Shown piece after piece: positions 26,860 to 35,646 of a stretch of 64,000 bases of DNA. The position numbers were made by a program, and so were the translations under genes. This DNA comes from JAGQPD01 sp020426865 (GTDB lineage: Bacteria > Planctomycetota > Planctomycetia > Pirellulales > Pirellulaceae), in the NCBI GenBank assembly GCA_041399065.1, contig JAWKTN010000001.1:1054001-1118000 (forward strand), given 5' to 3'. The notes beneath the pieces were generated by a model that ran no database searches, had not been told where the DNA came from, and saw only the letters and a program-made list of their open reading frames with translations. Numbering within the stretch: the first letter of the stretch is position 1; the number at the start of each line of letters is the position of its first letter.

Positions 26860-28425
26860 TCATGGGCCGTCGTCGCCATGAATCTCGAATTTGATACCCT
26901 GTGCCAGTGGCAGTTCGCGGCTGAAGTTCACGGTGTTCGTGCTCCGCCGCATGTATTGTTTCCAGGCGTCACTGCCGGATTCTCTACCGCCGCCGGTTTC
27001 CTTTTCGCCGCCAAACGCGCCGCCAATTTCGGCTCCGCTGGTGCCAATATTCACATTAACGATTCCGCAATCGGATCCGGCTGCCGAACAAAATAACTCG
27101 GCCTCACGTACGTCGTTGGTCATCACGGCGGACGATAGACCTTGTGGGACTGCGTTGTGCATTTCGATGGCCGTAGAAAAATTTTCGTAGCGGATGACGT
27201 ACAGAATCGGCGCAAACGTCTCATCGCGAACGATGGGTGCGTCGTGCGCGATTTCCACGATTGCGGGTTGGACGTAATACCCGTTTGCTGGGACGGCGGA
27301 AGTGACGCGTTGGCCTCCATAAACGACGCCACCGGCGCTGCGGGCCGATTGCAAGGCAGCCTCCATGGCGCGAAATGCGTGTTGATCAACAAGCGGACCG
27401 ACGAGCGTTCCGGATTGGCGAGGATCGCCGATCGGGAGTTGTTGATACGTATGGACGAGCTTCCGGACGAGCGTATCGGCGATGCTTTCGTGGACGAACA
27501 ACCGGCGCAATGTCGTGCAACGTTGGCCGCATGTTCCCACGGCGGCGAAAACGATCGAGCGCAATGCAAGTTTCGGGTCTGCCGAGGGGGTAACGATCAT
27601 GCCATTGTTGCCACCCAGTTCCAGCAGCGAACGGCCCAATCGTTGGGCGACAGTCGCGGCGACGGCACGTCCCATGGCGACCGATCCGGTGGCAGATATC
27701 AGTGGCAGCTGTACATTGCCGGCAACGCTCTGGCCAACATCCGTGCCGCCAATCACAAGATTCAGCACGCCATGCGGAACGGTTTTCATGTCCTGGATCA
27801 CGCGTTGTGCCAACGCCTGGCAAGCGATCGCGCACAACGGTGTCTTTTCCGAGGGCTTCCATACCAGGGTATCACCGCAAACCAGGGCGATCATGGCGTT
27901 CCAGGCCCAAACCGCGACCGGAAAGTTGAACGCCGTCACGACGCCCACCGGCCCCAATGGATGCCACTGTTCTGTTAGTCGATGCAGGGGCCGTTCGCTG
28001 GCGATTGTCTTACCGTAAAGTTGGCGGCTGAGTCCCACGGCGAAATCGCAGATGTCGATCATTTCCTGGACTTCTCCCAGCGCCTCCTGCATGATTTTGC
28101 CGGACTCGACGGTGACGATGTTCGCCAAGTCCTCCTTGTGTGCGCGAAGTCGTTCCCCCAGTCGCCGGACGAATTCACCACGAACCGGTGCTGGTACCGT
28201 GCGCCACGTCGCAAAAGCTTTGGCGGCCGATTCAACGGCGCTGTCGACATCGGTGGAACTGGCCAGCGAGAACTCGCACGTGATACTACCGTCAATTGGC
28301 GACGTACCTCGCCACGATTGGTGCGAGGTGCCGGCTTGCCATAGCGATCCGGTCGCGACAGCCTGAACGGTTGACGGGACGCCGATCCGATCCAGCGCGG
28401 GCCGCAACTGATCATACATCATCAT
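26860..28425 (-). CDS. Aldehyde dehydrogenase, ALDH7 type (aminoadipate semialdehyde dehydrogenase)
   Basis: 521 residues. The sequence has the ALDH catalytic residues in LLELGGNNGMIV (Glu) and GTCGQRCTTLRRLFVHES (Cys), plus FNFPVAVWAWNAM and WKPSEKTPL for NAD binding. ELGGNN and GQRCTTLRR are hallmarks of ALDH7A1/antiquitin and bacterial AmaB, which oxidise 2-aminoadipate 6-semialdehyde to 2-aminoadipate. Its start overlaps the 3' end of the saccharopine dehydrogenase gene by 14 bases, which fits a lysine-degradation operon. Start ATG 28425, with two more in-frame ATGs directly after it. Confidence 0.85.
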   Translation of the reverse strand: MMMYDQLRPALDRIGVPSTVQAVATGSLWQAGTSHQSWRGTSPIDGSITCEFSLASSTDVDSAVESAAKAFATWRTVPAPVRGEFVRRLGERLRAHKEDLANIVTVESGKIMQEALGEVQEMIDICDFAVGLSRQLYGKTIASERPLHRLTEQWHPLGPVGVVTAFNFPVAVWAWNAMIALVCGDTLVWKPSEKTPLCAIACQALAQRVIQDMKTVPHGVLNLVIGGTDVGQSVAGNVQLPLISATGSVAMGRAVAATVAQRLGRSLLELGGNNGMIVTPSADPKLALRSIVFAAVGTCGQRCTTLRRLFVHESIADTLVRKLVHTYQQLPIGDPRQSGTLVGPLVDQHAFRAMEAALQSARSAGGVVYGGQRVTSAVPANGYYVQPAIVEIAHDAPIVRDETFAPILYVIRYENFSTAIEMHNAVPQGLSSAVMTNDVREAELFCSAAGSDCGIVNVNIGTSGAEIGGAFGGEKETGGGRESGSDAWKQYMRRSTNTVNFSRELPLAQGIKFEIHGDDGP

Positions 28426-29548
28426 TGACTCCTACAAATTCATGCTCGAGTTGGGGATGAATCGGGCATTGATAATGGCGACCAAACCGGTTGGCCAGAA
28501 AATCATCGAGGTTCACGTCTTCCTGTTTGACGAAGCCACGGCGCGGGAGCTTGCCTTGAAGGTGCAGGTCGATTGCGGCACAAATACCAGCCGCGGTCGT
28601 TACCTGGATTGCACTCCAATTCTCACCAGCGATCGGCTGGCTATAAATCTTCCGCGCGTCGCTCAATTGAACAAACTGTCCCTTGCGTCGCCCTTTGACG
28701 GTGCAAAACGTGACTACCACATCCTGGAACGTGACGGGGATTGCGTGTTCGAAGATGTCCTTTAGCAGTTCGCGCCGATCGCCGAGTCGGAGATCTTCGA
28801 CGAGAAACCGGATCAGATCGCAGTGGCCCAGGTATCGGATCGTCTTATAGTTCAACTCGCGAACATTCCCTTGCAGCGTTTCGCACAGCGTGCCCAGGCC
28901 ACCGCTGGTATTGAACGCTTCGTATCGAGCTCCGTCGAGCGAAAAGTGTTCCAGGCCTTCCAGTGGCAGAGCGTCGATTCGTTTCCCCAAGTGAATGGCA
29001 TCACAAGCGTTCAAGTATTCGTTGATCAGGCCGTCAGTTGACCATGTCAAGTTGTACTTCAGCGCGTCAGTCGGGAATTGCGGCAACGCTCCGACTCGCA
29101 TGCGAACGGAATCCAGTTCATCAAATTGTTTCGCCAGGTGATTGGCGATAATCGAGATGAATCCCGGTGCGAGGCCACATTGGGGCATGAAAATCTGCCC
29201 GTCGGCTGCCGACTCGGCGATTTTGCGGACGGCGCGGGTCGTTTCTACGTCCTCGGTAAGATCAAAGTAACTGGCGTTGGACAACTGAGCGGCTTGGGCG
29301 ACTTGCGGATTGAGATAGAAACTCAATGCCGACACCGCCACATCCTGGTCGCTCAAGGCCGCCTGCAAGGCGTGGCTGTTGGTGGCGTCGACGTGGCAAC
29401 GCATCGCACGTGGGACAAGGTCACGGATGCGGGCTAGTCTTGATTCATCGACGTCGGCCACCGTGACCGCGTAGTCCGAGGTGGCCCCGAGGTAACTGGC
29501 GATCATCCGGCCAATCTTGCCGGCGCCGAGAATCAATACCTTACGCAT
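28412..29548 (-). CDS. Saccharopine dehydrogenase family protein
   Basis: 378 residues. The Rossmann motif GAGKIGRMIASYL is at the N-terminus, followed by VTVADVDESRLARI and the saccharopine dehydrogenase C-terminal fold with LAPGFISIIANHL and EAFNTSGGLGTLCETLQG. In lysine catabolism this enzyme splits saccharopine to glutamate and aminoadipate semialdehyde, the substrate of the ALDH7 enzyme encoded next. The lysine-ketoglutarate reductase that would make saccharopine is not in the window. Start ATG 29548 comes 3 bases after the stop of the CPBP gene. Confidence 0.8.
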   Translation of the reverse strand: MRKVLILGAGKIGRMIASYLGATSDYAVTVADVDESRLARIRDLVPRAMRCHVDATNSHALQAALSDQDVAVSALSFYLNPQVAQAAQLSNASYFDLTEDVETTRAVRKIAESAADGQIFMPQCGLAPGFISIIANHLAKQFDELDSVRMRVGALPQFPTDALKYNLTWSTDGLINEYLNACDAIHLGKRIDALPLEGLEHFSLDGARYEAFNTSGGLGTLCETLQGNVRELNYKTIRYLGHCDLIRFLVEDLRLGDRRELLKDIFEHAIPVTFQDVVVTFCTVKGRRKGQFVQLSDARKIYSQPIAGENWSAIQVTTAAGICAAIDLHLQGKLPRRGFVKQEDVNLDDFLANRFGRHYQCPIHPQLEHEFVGVNDDV

Positions 29549-29551
29549 CTG

Positions 29552-30883
29552 TTACCACAACTCCCAAAAACCGGTCTTCAGAATGAACAGGCCCAGCAGC
29601 AAGTTGGTTACGGCATGAGCTACCACGCAATCCCAGATGCTCTTGGTCTTGATAAACAGCCACGTAATCAGGCTGAACCAGACAACAGCGGCCAGCCATT
29701 CTGCCGGATGCGAAACGACGCCGTAAATAGCGATGCCCACTACTGACATCCACGTGTAATGGCCGATTGGCAATTCGTCCCAGTCCACCGAATCGATGTA
29801 TCGCATCAGGAAACCGCGAAGAAAGAACTCCTCGACGATCGGCACAATCAATACCAGGCCCGCGAAGCGAATCGCCATGAACGTCCACATCCATGTGGGA
29901 TTGTCCTTCAGTTCTTCCAGCGGATTGAAAGCTTCGCGACGACCGGCATATTGCGAGACAAGCTCACCCAAATGCAACCAATGCTTGTCGGCGTACCACA
30001 ATCCGACCCACGCAACGATTCCTACGACACCGACGATGACCGAAAGAAAATTGATGCGAAACGGAATGTACACATATCCCCACGAAACGCACAGCATCGC
30101 CAAAACCGTGGCACCGATGGAAATCGTATACGCAATCGGGTAGCACGTTCGGACATCGACCGATTCGACGCCCGCGTCCAGTTCCTCTGCAAGTTCGGGA
30201 TCGATCGGCGGTGTCGTGGTCAAATCATCATCGTTGAGAAATGACAATCCGTCGTCTTCACTTGGTGTTGTCGGCGTTTCCGCCTCGCTCGACGATTCAC
30301 CTTCCGAAGTGTTTACAACCAGTGCGTCGTCTTCGTGGTTCCGGCGTTTGCGTTTCCCCTTGTCCTCGACGTATTTTAACTTTTCAAGGTAGTTGTCCAA
30401 TCGTTTACGAAACACAATGTATTGTGGCTGTTGCAGCCAGTCCTTATTCTCATAAAAGCGCGACGCGGCATTTTGCAGGTCGATCGAGTCGGCTTCGTGA
30501 TCGGCAAGGACTTTTACCAACTCATCGATCTTAAGGAAATTCCGACGAGCACGAGCGCTCCGCCCCTCGTCCCCAACGCCGTTCTCCATGCGATTGATCA
30601 GGTCCTGGTCGATCAGCGATAGCTGGCCAACGACCGGATGGATTTCATGGTTCAGCTTGGCCTGTAAAAAAATGGCGTCCAAGTAACTGCCCAACCCCAT
30701 CCCAATCGTGTAAATCAGGAAGGGGCCGACCAGGATCAGGGCCCCATATCCATGAAAGACGCGAGGGCCGCGAACCCTTGCCTCCGGCGGTTGTGCCCCA
30801 CCCGCCGCCGATTCCGTGGATGCTGAAGCTGATTCCGAAGTCCTTGAGTCGCTCTGGGGAGCCCGACTGTCTTTTTTTCCCAT
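29552..30883 (-). CDS. CPBP-family intramembrane glutamic protease
   Basis: 443 residues. The N-terminal 40 residues are low complexity (S/T/A/E). One transmembrane helix (GALILVGPFLIYTIGMGLG) is followed by a soluble, charged, coiled-coil and Asp/Glu-rich region (about 70-240) and then 6-7 membrane helices. The CPBP motifs are present: EEFFLRG (double Glu and Arg), YGVVSHPAEW, and AHAVTNLLLG. CPBP members act as intramembrane proteases or prenyl-protein processing enzymes. The gene is first in an operon with the lysine-catabolism genes although no functional link is obvious. Confidence 0.8.
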   Translation of the reverse strand: MGKKDSRAPQSDSRTSESASASTESAAGGAQPPEARVRGPRVFHGYGALILVGPFLIYTIGMGLGSYLDAIFLQAKLNHEIHPVVGQLSLIDQDLINRMENGVGDEGRSARARRNFLKIDELVKVLADHEADSIDLQNAASRFYENKDWLQQPQYIVFRKRLDNYLEKLKYVEDKGKRKRRNHEDDALVVNTSEGESSSEAETPTTPSEDDGLSFLNDDDLTTTPPIDPELAEELDAGVESVDVRTCYPIAYTISIGATVLAMLCVSWGYVYIPFRINFLSVIVGVVGIVAWVGLWYADKHWLHLGELVSQYAGRREAFNPLEELKDNPTWMWTFMAIRFAGLVLIVPIVEEFFLRGFLMRYIDSVDWDELPIGHYTWMSVVGIAIYGVVSHPAEWLAAVVWFSLITWLFIKTKSIWDCVVAHAVTNLLLGLFILKTGFWELW

Positions 30884-31120
30884 GTCAACTTGTCCTCGCC
30901 GATTTTACGGCGTCGCGCAGCGGCTTTTTCACGAAGGTTCCGCCCATTGGGCAAACAGGTGTTGTCAAAAACAGAAAAAAACGAAAAGATAACCATACGG
31001 TAATTCGTGTCATTTCGCTAGAGAACACCCGCCTGCCTATACGTCAGCGAATCGGTGCCGGTTCGACTGGCAATTTGTCGGTCGTGCGGGTCGTAGGACC
31101 TAATTAAGGAGATAGATCGG

Positions 31121-31864
31121 ATGAGGATCGCCACCACCATGTTTCGGGTTTCGTTCGTCATAGCGGCACTGCTGATGCTGGGCTGCAACGCCAACCAACG
31201 CTCCAGTTCAACCGCCAACATTCCCGACGCCGACCCCCAGGTATTGGCCGCAGCCAAAGAACAATGCCTGCTCGACAAAGAACCCGCCGATGCGATTGCG
31301 ATGTCAGAGCTGTGGACCCGCATCACCGGCGAGGTCGTCACTCATGACCACGATCACGCCGACGATGCTCATGCCGATGACACGCACGCCGACCACGATC
31401 ATGATGTTCACGCCGACCACGATCACGATGTTCACGACGACCATGATCATGATGCTCACGATCACGATGCTCACGACGACCACGATCACGATGCTCACGA
31501 CGACGCGGAACGGGTCGCGTTTGTCGCGCGGATCGCACCGATGGAGCAAACGGCGGAGGCGCCGGACGCTCCGTGGAGTCGTGGCCAGGCCATGTTTTAC
31601 GTCGTCGATCCTGAGGCATTGCATCATAGCCACGACGGACACGAGCACGTAGGCGAGGAGCACGAGTGCAAATTTTGCGCTGGAGGAAAGACGGTACTTG
31701 GCTTGGTCCAGTTCCGCGGTGGGGACGGTCAGGTATTTCCGGTGGATGCCCGACAGCTGTTTGACCTAAAAGGGGATGAGCACGTCGTGATTTTTGGCAG
31801 TGCGGAGCGAAAAGGGGATGCACTGTTGATGGTCAATGCGGAGGCGATGTACGTCCGGCGCTGA
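31121..31864 (+). CDS. His/Asp-rich lipoprotein, probable metal binding
   Basis: 247 residues. A lipoprotein signal ends LLMLGC (residues about 17-22). After a 50-residue spacer comes a block of about 55 residues that is almost only His and Asp with Ala (about 68-128; DHDH, DVHADHDHD and similar), then a soluble domain containing HHSHDGHEHVGEEHECKFC, with a CKFC pair. His-rich blocks of this kind bind Zn, Ni or Cu, so a metal-binding envelope protein is likely; the partner is unknown. ATG 31121 has AAGGAGAT 8 bases upstream. The repeated coding DNA (a GACCACGATCA-type unit) could vary in length. Confidence 0.7.
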   Translation: MRIATTMFRVSFVIAALLMLGCNANQRSSSTANIPDADPQVLAAAKEQCLLDKEPADAIAMSELWTRITGEVVTHDHDHADDAHADDTHADHDHDVHADHDHDVHDDHDHDAHDHDAHDDHDHDAHDDAERVAFVARIAPMEQTAEAPDAPWSRGQAMFYVVDPEALHHSHDGHEHVGEEHECKFCAGGKTVLGLVQFRGGDGQVFPVDARQLFDLKGDEHVVIFGSAERKGDALLMVNAEAMYVRR

Positions 31865-31961
31865 TGAATTTGTACCAAGATCGGTAGGGTGTTGGCGAAT
31901 AGTGAGGGGAACAGAATTCACGACGTTTCGGAGCACAGCGACTTTTGCGAGGCAGACGGCC

Positions 31962-32498
31962 ATGGCGATGGGTGACCACATTTTCGTCTATTGTGCGGGT
32001 TATTCGCATCACGGCATTGACTGCGGTGACGGCAGAATCGTCCATTTTGATTCCGGACCTTGGCAAAAGCTGGCTCGGACGGTGGGAGCACCGATTGTGC
32101 CGAAGGTTTGCGAAACGAGTTGGGACGAATTCGCTGGCGAGCGTCCCGTGATGGTACGGCGGTACGAGCACAGCGACGATTCGCAGACCGTGGTCGCTCG
32201 GGCGTTAAGTCGCGTCGGCGAGACGGGTTACAACTTGTTTGGCAACAATTGCGAGCATTTTGCCGTGTGGTGCAAAACAGGTCAGGCATCGTCGACGCAG
32301 GTGGACGCTTTCGTTGAAGCGTTGCGACCGGTTCGCCGAGGTTTTGCGGCCACGGCGATGCTCATGCGCGGAATGCGTTACGCACCGGCCCAGGTTCGTG
32401 TCTTCGTATCCGGGGTGGCCCTGGCGGCGACCGTCGGAGCAGCCAGCTATCGATATTGGCAGCGGCGACAGGAGCAGCAGGATCGCTGTGAATCCTAA
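31962..32498 (+). CDS. LRAT-domain (NlpC/P60-like) protein with C-terminal helix
   Basis: 178 residues. The LRAT signature is complete: GDHIFVYCAGYSHHGIDCG (His) and GYNLFGNNCEHFAVWC with the catalytic Cys in NCEHF. A C-terminal hydrophobic segment (VRVFVSGVALAATVGAASYRYW) may anchor it. LRAT-type enzymes are thiol acyltransferases or phospholipases on lipids; bacterial roles are unknown. Start ATG 31962 has GAGG about 10 bases upstream; the open frame starts earlier at 31836 without support. It lies 97 bases after the His-rich lipoprotein on the same strand. Confidence 0.75.
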   Translation: MAMGDHIFVYCAGYSHHGIDCGDGRIVHFDSGPWQKLARTVGAPIVPKVCETSWDEFAGERPVMVRRYEHSDDSQTVVARALSRVGETGYNLFGNNCEHFAVWCKTGQASSTQVDAFVEALRPVRRGFAATAMLMRGMRYAPAQVRVFVSGVALAATVGAASYRYWQRRQEQQDRCES

Positions 32499-32630
32499 GT
32501 GTCCAGGATGTTCGTGGGGGAGAACCCTCGGAAATTTCTTGAGTTTCTCCGGTCATGGTGTTGTGCGGGTGGGCGAATTGTTATACTGATTCGGTCCCGC
32601 CTGCAACCTATCTCCTGATCGGAGCCCACC

Positions 32631-34013
32631 ATGAACCCGACCGTGTCACCTGTGCGTCACTTCGCGCTGGTTGTGTATTTCATAGTTCTTGTTGCATCTA
32701 TCGCTCGCTGTGCCCCTTTGCGCGCTGAGGAATCGGGAATTGACGCGCGGCACCAGTGGCCGCAGTGGCGCGGGCCATTAGCCAATGGGGTCGCCCCGGA
32801 CGCTGATCCACCGCTGCAGTGGGATGCGACGAAGAATATTCAATGGACGGCCTCCATCGCCGGGGCCGGCAACGGCACGCCGATCGTATGGGGCGATAAG
32901 GTGTTTCTGTTGACGGCGGTCGATACCAAGCTAGTCGGGCCCATCGGCGCGAATTCCGGTGAATCAGCGGCAGCTGGTCGTGGCGGATTCGGACCGCGCC
33001 TGGAGAAACCCAAGACTCGCTATCAGTTTATGGTTGTCTGCCTGGATCGAGAGACGGGCAAGACGCTTTGGGAGCGAGTGGCCTGCGAAGCAGTGCCGAA
33101 TGACTCGATTCACGACGATAACAGCTATGCGTCCGCGTCGCCGACGACCGATGGCAAACGGCTTTACGTTTCGTTCGGGTCGCAAGGGATCTACTGTTAC
33201 GACCTGCAGGGCGAGCTAATCTGGAGCCGTGATCTGGGTGACATGCAAACGCGTAACGGCTTCGGCGAGGGAACGTCACCGACCATCCACGGAGACACGC
33301 TGATCGTTAACTGGGACCACGAGGGGCCCTCGTTCATTACTGCGCTGGACGCCGCAACAGGCGAGGAGAAATGGAAACAGGAGCGGGACGAGGTAACGAC
33401 TTGGAACACACCGTTGGTCGTGGAGGCATTCGGTCGGACGCAGGTGATCGTCAATGCGACGAATCGTTCGCGGGCCTATGATCTGCAGACCGGCGAAGTG
33501 ATTTGGGAATGCGGTGGACAGGTGACCAACCCTATACCATCGCCGATATCAGCTGACGGAATTGCGTACCTGATGAGTGGTTATCGCGGCGCCGCGCTGT
33601 ATGCCATTCGACTGGATGCCAAAGGCGACGTCAGCAATTCCAAGTCGGTGGTTTGGAAGCGAACCGAAGGAACGCCGTATGTGCCATCGGCGGTCTTGTC
33701 GGGGCATCGGTTGTACTTCACGAAATCCAACAATGGCATTCTCTCGTGCATTGATGTGCGCGACGGACGGCCGATCATTGATCAACAGCGTGTCCCGGGG
33801 CTCACTAACGTGTATGCGTCTCCGGTCGCCGCCAATGGGAGGATCTATTTCCTTGGACGGGATGGCACGTCGGTGGTCATTCGTGACGCAGATGAATTGG
33901 AGGTCTTGGCCACGAATCAGATGAACGAGCCGATGGACGCCTCGCCAGCAATTGCGGGAAAGCAATTGTTTTTGCGAAGTGACCGGACGGTATACTGTAT
34001 CGCCGCGCAATAA
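32631..34013 (+). CDS. PQQ-type beta-propeller exported protein
   Basis: 460 residues. A signal peptide (about 1-33, HFALVVYFIVLVASIARC) precedes PQQ-like blades: DRETGKTLWERV, DLQGELIWSRDLG, DAATGEEKWKQER, DLQTGEVIWECGG. It starts WPQWRGPLANGVAPD, a phrase typical of planctomycete PQQ-repeat proteins of the BamB-like type. No PQQ-enzyme active site is obvious, so I would not call it a dehydrogenase. It is first in a run of four exported proteins; the next start is 21 bases after its stop. Confidence 0.8.
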   Translation: MNPTVSPVRHFALVVYFIVLVASIARCAPLRAEESGIDARHQWPQWRGPLANGVAPDADPPLQWDATKNIQWTASIAGAGNGTPIVWGDKVFLLTAVDTKLVGPIGANSGESAAAGRGGFGPRLEKPKTRYQFMVVCLDRETGKTLWERVACEAVPNDSIHDDNSYASASPTTDGKRLYVSFGSQGIYCYDLQGELIWSRDLGDMQTRNGFGEGTSPTIHGDTLIVNWDHEGPSFITALDAATGEEKWKQERDEVTTWNTPLVVEAFGRTQVIVNATNRSRAYDLQTGEVIWECGGQVTNPIPSPISADGIAYLMSGYRGAALYAIRLDAKGDVSNSKSVVWKRTEGTPYVPSAVLSGHRLYFTKSNNGILSCIDVRDGRPIIDQQRVPGLTNVYASPVAANGRIYFLGRDGTSVVIRDADELEVLATNQMNEPMDASPAIAGKQLFLRSDRTVYCIAAQ

Positions 34014-34034
34014 TGCGGCGGAAAGGGGGCGACC

Positions 34035-35570
34035 ATGTCTTCGAAGCGGGGATCACGACGTGGCTTCCTGGCTGGTTCGGCCGCGGCGGGTGCGGTTGGT
34101 TTGGGCGACTGGCGGTTCCTGAACGGGCTTGCGCCCGTATCGGCGGCGGAAACGCGGTTGCCAGCGGATGTCGTCACACTGCGACCGGAAATTGAGCCGG
34201 TGGTCAGGTTGATCGAAGAGACACCGCGAGATCAATTGCTGGAGGTCATGGCAAACCGCATCAAAGGCGGTTTGTCATACCGTGAGGTCTTAGCTGCACT
34301 GTTGCTGGCGGGCGTCAAGAACATCGAGCCGCGTCCATCGGTCGGATTCAAGTTTCACGCAGTATTGGTGGTGAATTCGGCACATTTGGCCAGCATTTCA
34401 TCGCCTCCTGACCATCGTTGGCTGCCGATTTTCTGGGCCCTGGACCATTACAAGTCGAGTGCCCAACGCGATGTTGAAGAACGTGGCGACTGGACAATGT
34501 CACACGTAGACGAGACTCGCATCCCACGCCCGCATCAGGCGGTCGCGGCGTTTCAGCAGGCGATGGAAAACTGGGATGAGTCGGCAGCAGATGTCGCGAT
34601 TGCGTCGCTTGCACGGAGCCACGGAGCACAAGCCGTCTACGAACTGCTATTCCGTTACGGCTGCCGCGATTTTCGCTCCATCGGCCATAAGGCAATCTAC
34701 GTAGCCAACAGCTATCGCACATTGCAGTGCATCGGCTGGCAGCACGCCGAACCCGTGTTGCGATCGCTGGTGTACGCCCTGCTCATGCACGAAGGCGATA
34801 ATCCCAAAGACCGTGACGACGTTGCCGATCGGCCGTTTCGGCGGAATGTCGAGTTGCTGGGAAAGATCCCAAGCGACTGGCAAGCCGGGGATCCCGATGA
34901 GGCCGCGACGCGAGACGTGGTCGCCGCCTTTCGCGATGCCGGCTCAAACGAAGCCTGCGATCTGGTGGTACGGATGCTCAACAATGGCGCCGGTGCACAT
35001 ACTGTATGGGATGCGATGTTCGTCGTTGCCGGGGAACTACTGATGCGCCAGCCCGCGATTGTGGCATTGCATGCCGTGACAACGACGAACGCCACCCATT
35101 TCGCGTTCCAACAGACGGGCAACGACGAGACGCGAAAGCTGCTGATGCTGCAAAACGCCGCGTTTCTGTCGATGTTCCGCGACGCCATGGGCGGTCGAGG
35201 CCAAATCGCCGATCGTACGATCGATACACTTCTCGAAGGCAACCGCGACCCCGCACGGGACGCCGGAAAGGAACTCGAGGCCGTGTTCGCTCATATCAGC
35301 GGTGATCCCGACCGAGCCGCTCAGCACGTCGTTCGATATCTCCGCGATGGCAAGTCTGCCACCGAACTGATGAATGCCGCGCGACTGCTCGTCTTTACCA
35401 AAGGCAATGATGCGCATGACTATAAGTTTAGCTCCGCGATCCTCGAAGATTACTATCACGTCTCGCCGACTTGGCGGGACATTTATCTGGCCGCCAACGT
35501 ATACAAGCTGCAGTCCTCCACGCAACCGGACAACCAGCTGATCGAGCGAGCACGAGCCGCGTTGGCTTGA
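34035..35570 (+). CDS. Tat-exported protein of unknown function
   Basis: 511 residues. The N-terminus SSKRGSRRGFLAGSAAAGAVGLGDW is a twin-arginine signal (RRGFLAG). The rest is mainly helical and contains His-rich conserved-looking stretches: VGFKFHAVLVVNSAHLA, SPPDHRWLPIFWALDHYK, FRSIGHKAIYVANSYRTLQ and GWQHAEPVLRSL. Several His and Asp in these helices could bind a metal or heme. I do not recognise the family. Tat export suggests a folded, perhaps cofactor-containing, protein. AAAGGGGG precedes ATG 34035. Probably co-transcribed with the PQQ-repeat gene. Confidence 0.75.
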   Translation: MSSKRGSRRGFLAGSAAAGAVGLGDWRFLNGLAPVSAAETRLPADVVTLRPEIEPVVRLIEETPRDQLLEVMANRIKGGLSYREVLAALLLAGVKNIEPRPSVGFKFHAVLVVNSAHLASISSPPDHRWLPIFWALDHYKSSAQRDVEERGDWTMSHVDETRIPRPHQAVAAFQQAMENWDESAADVAIASLARSHGAQAVYELLFRYGCRDFRSIGHKAIYVANSYRTLQCIGWQHAEPVLRSLVYALLMHEGDNPKDRDDVADRPFRRNVELLGKIPSDWQAGDPDEAATRDVVAAFRDAGSNEACDLVVRMLNNGAGAHTVWDAMFVVAGELLMRQPAIVALHAVTTTNATHFAFQQTGNDETRKLLMLQNAAFLSMFRDAMGGRGQIADRTIDTLLEGNRDPARDAGKELEAVFAHISGDPDRAAQHVVRYLRDGKSATELMNAARLLVFTKGNDAHDYKFSSAILEDYYHVSPTWRDIYLAANVYKLQSSTQPDNQLIERARAALA

Positions 35571-35646
35571 TCGGCGTTGCCTGCAAAGTGAGACCGAACG
35601 TCGTCGAATAGAACGTGTGTAAGTTTTTTTGTAAAGGAGTTTGATA

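Noticed and set aside
32631..34013. BamB outer-membrane assembly factor
   Set aside because: The blades are PQQ-like but the protein has no lipobox and no assembly-machinery genes nearby, so I kept the neutral name.
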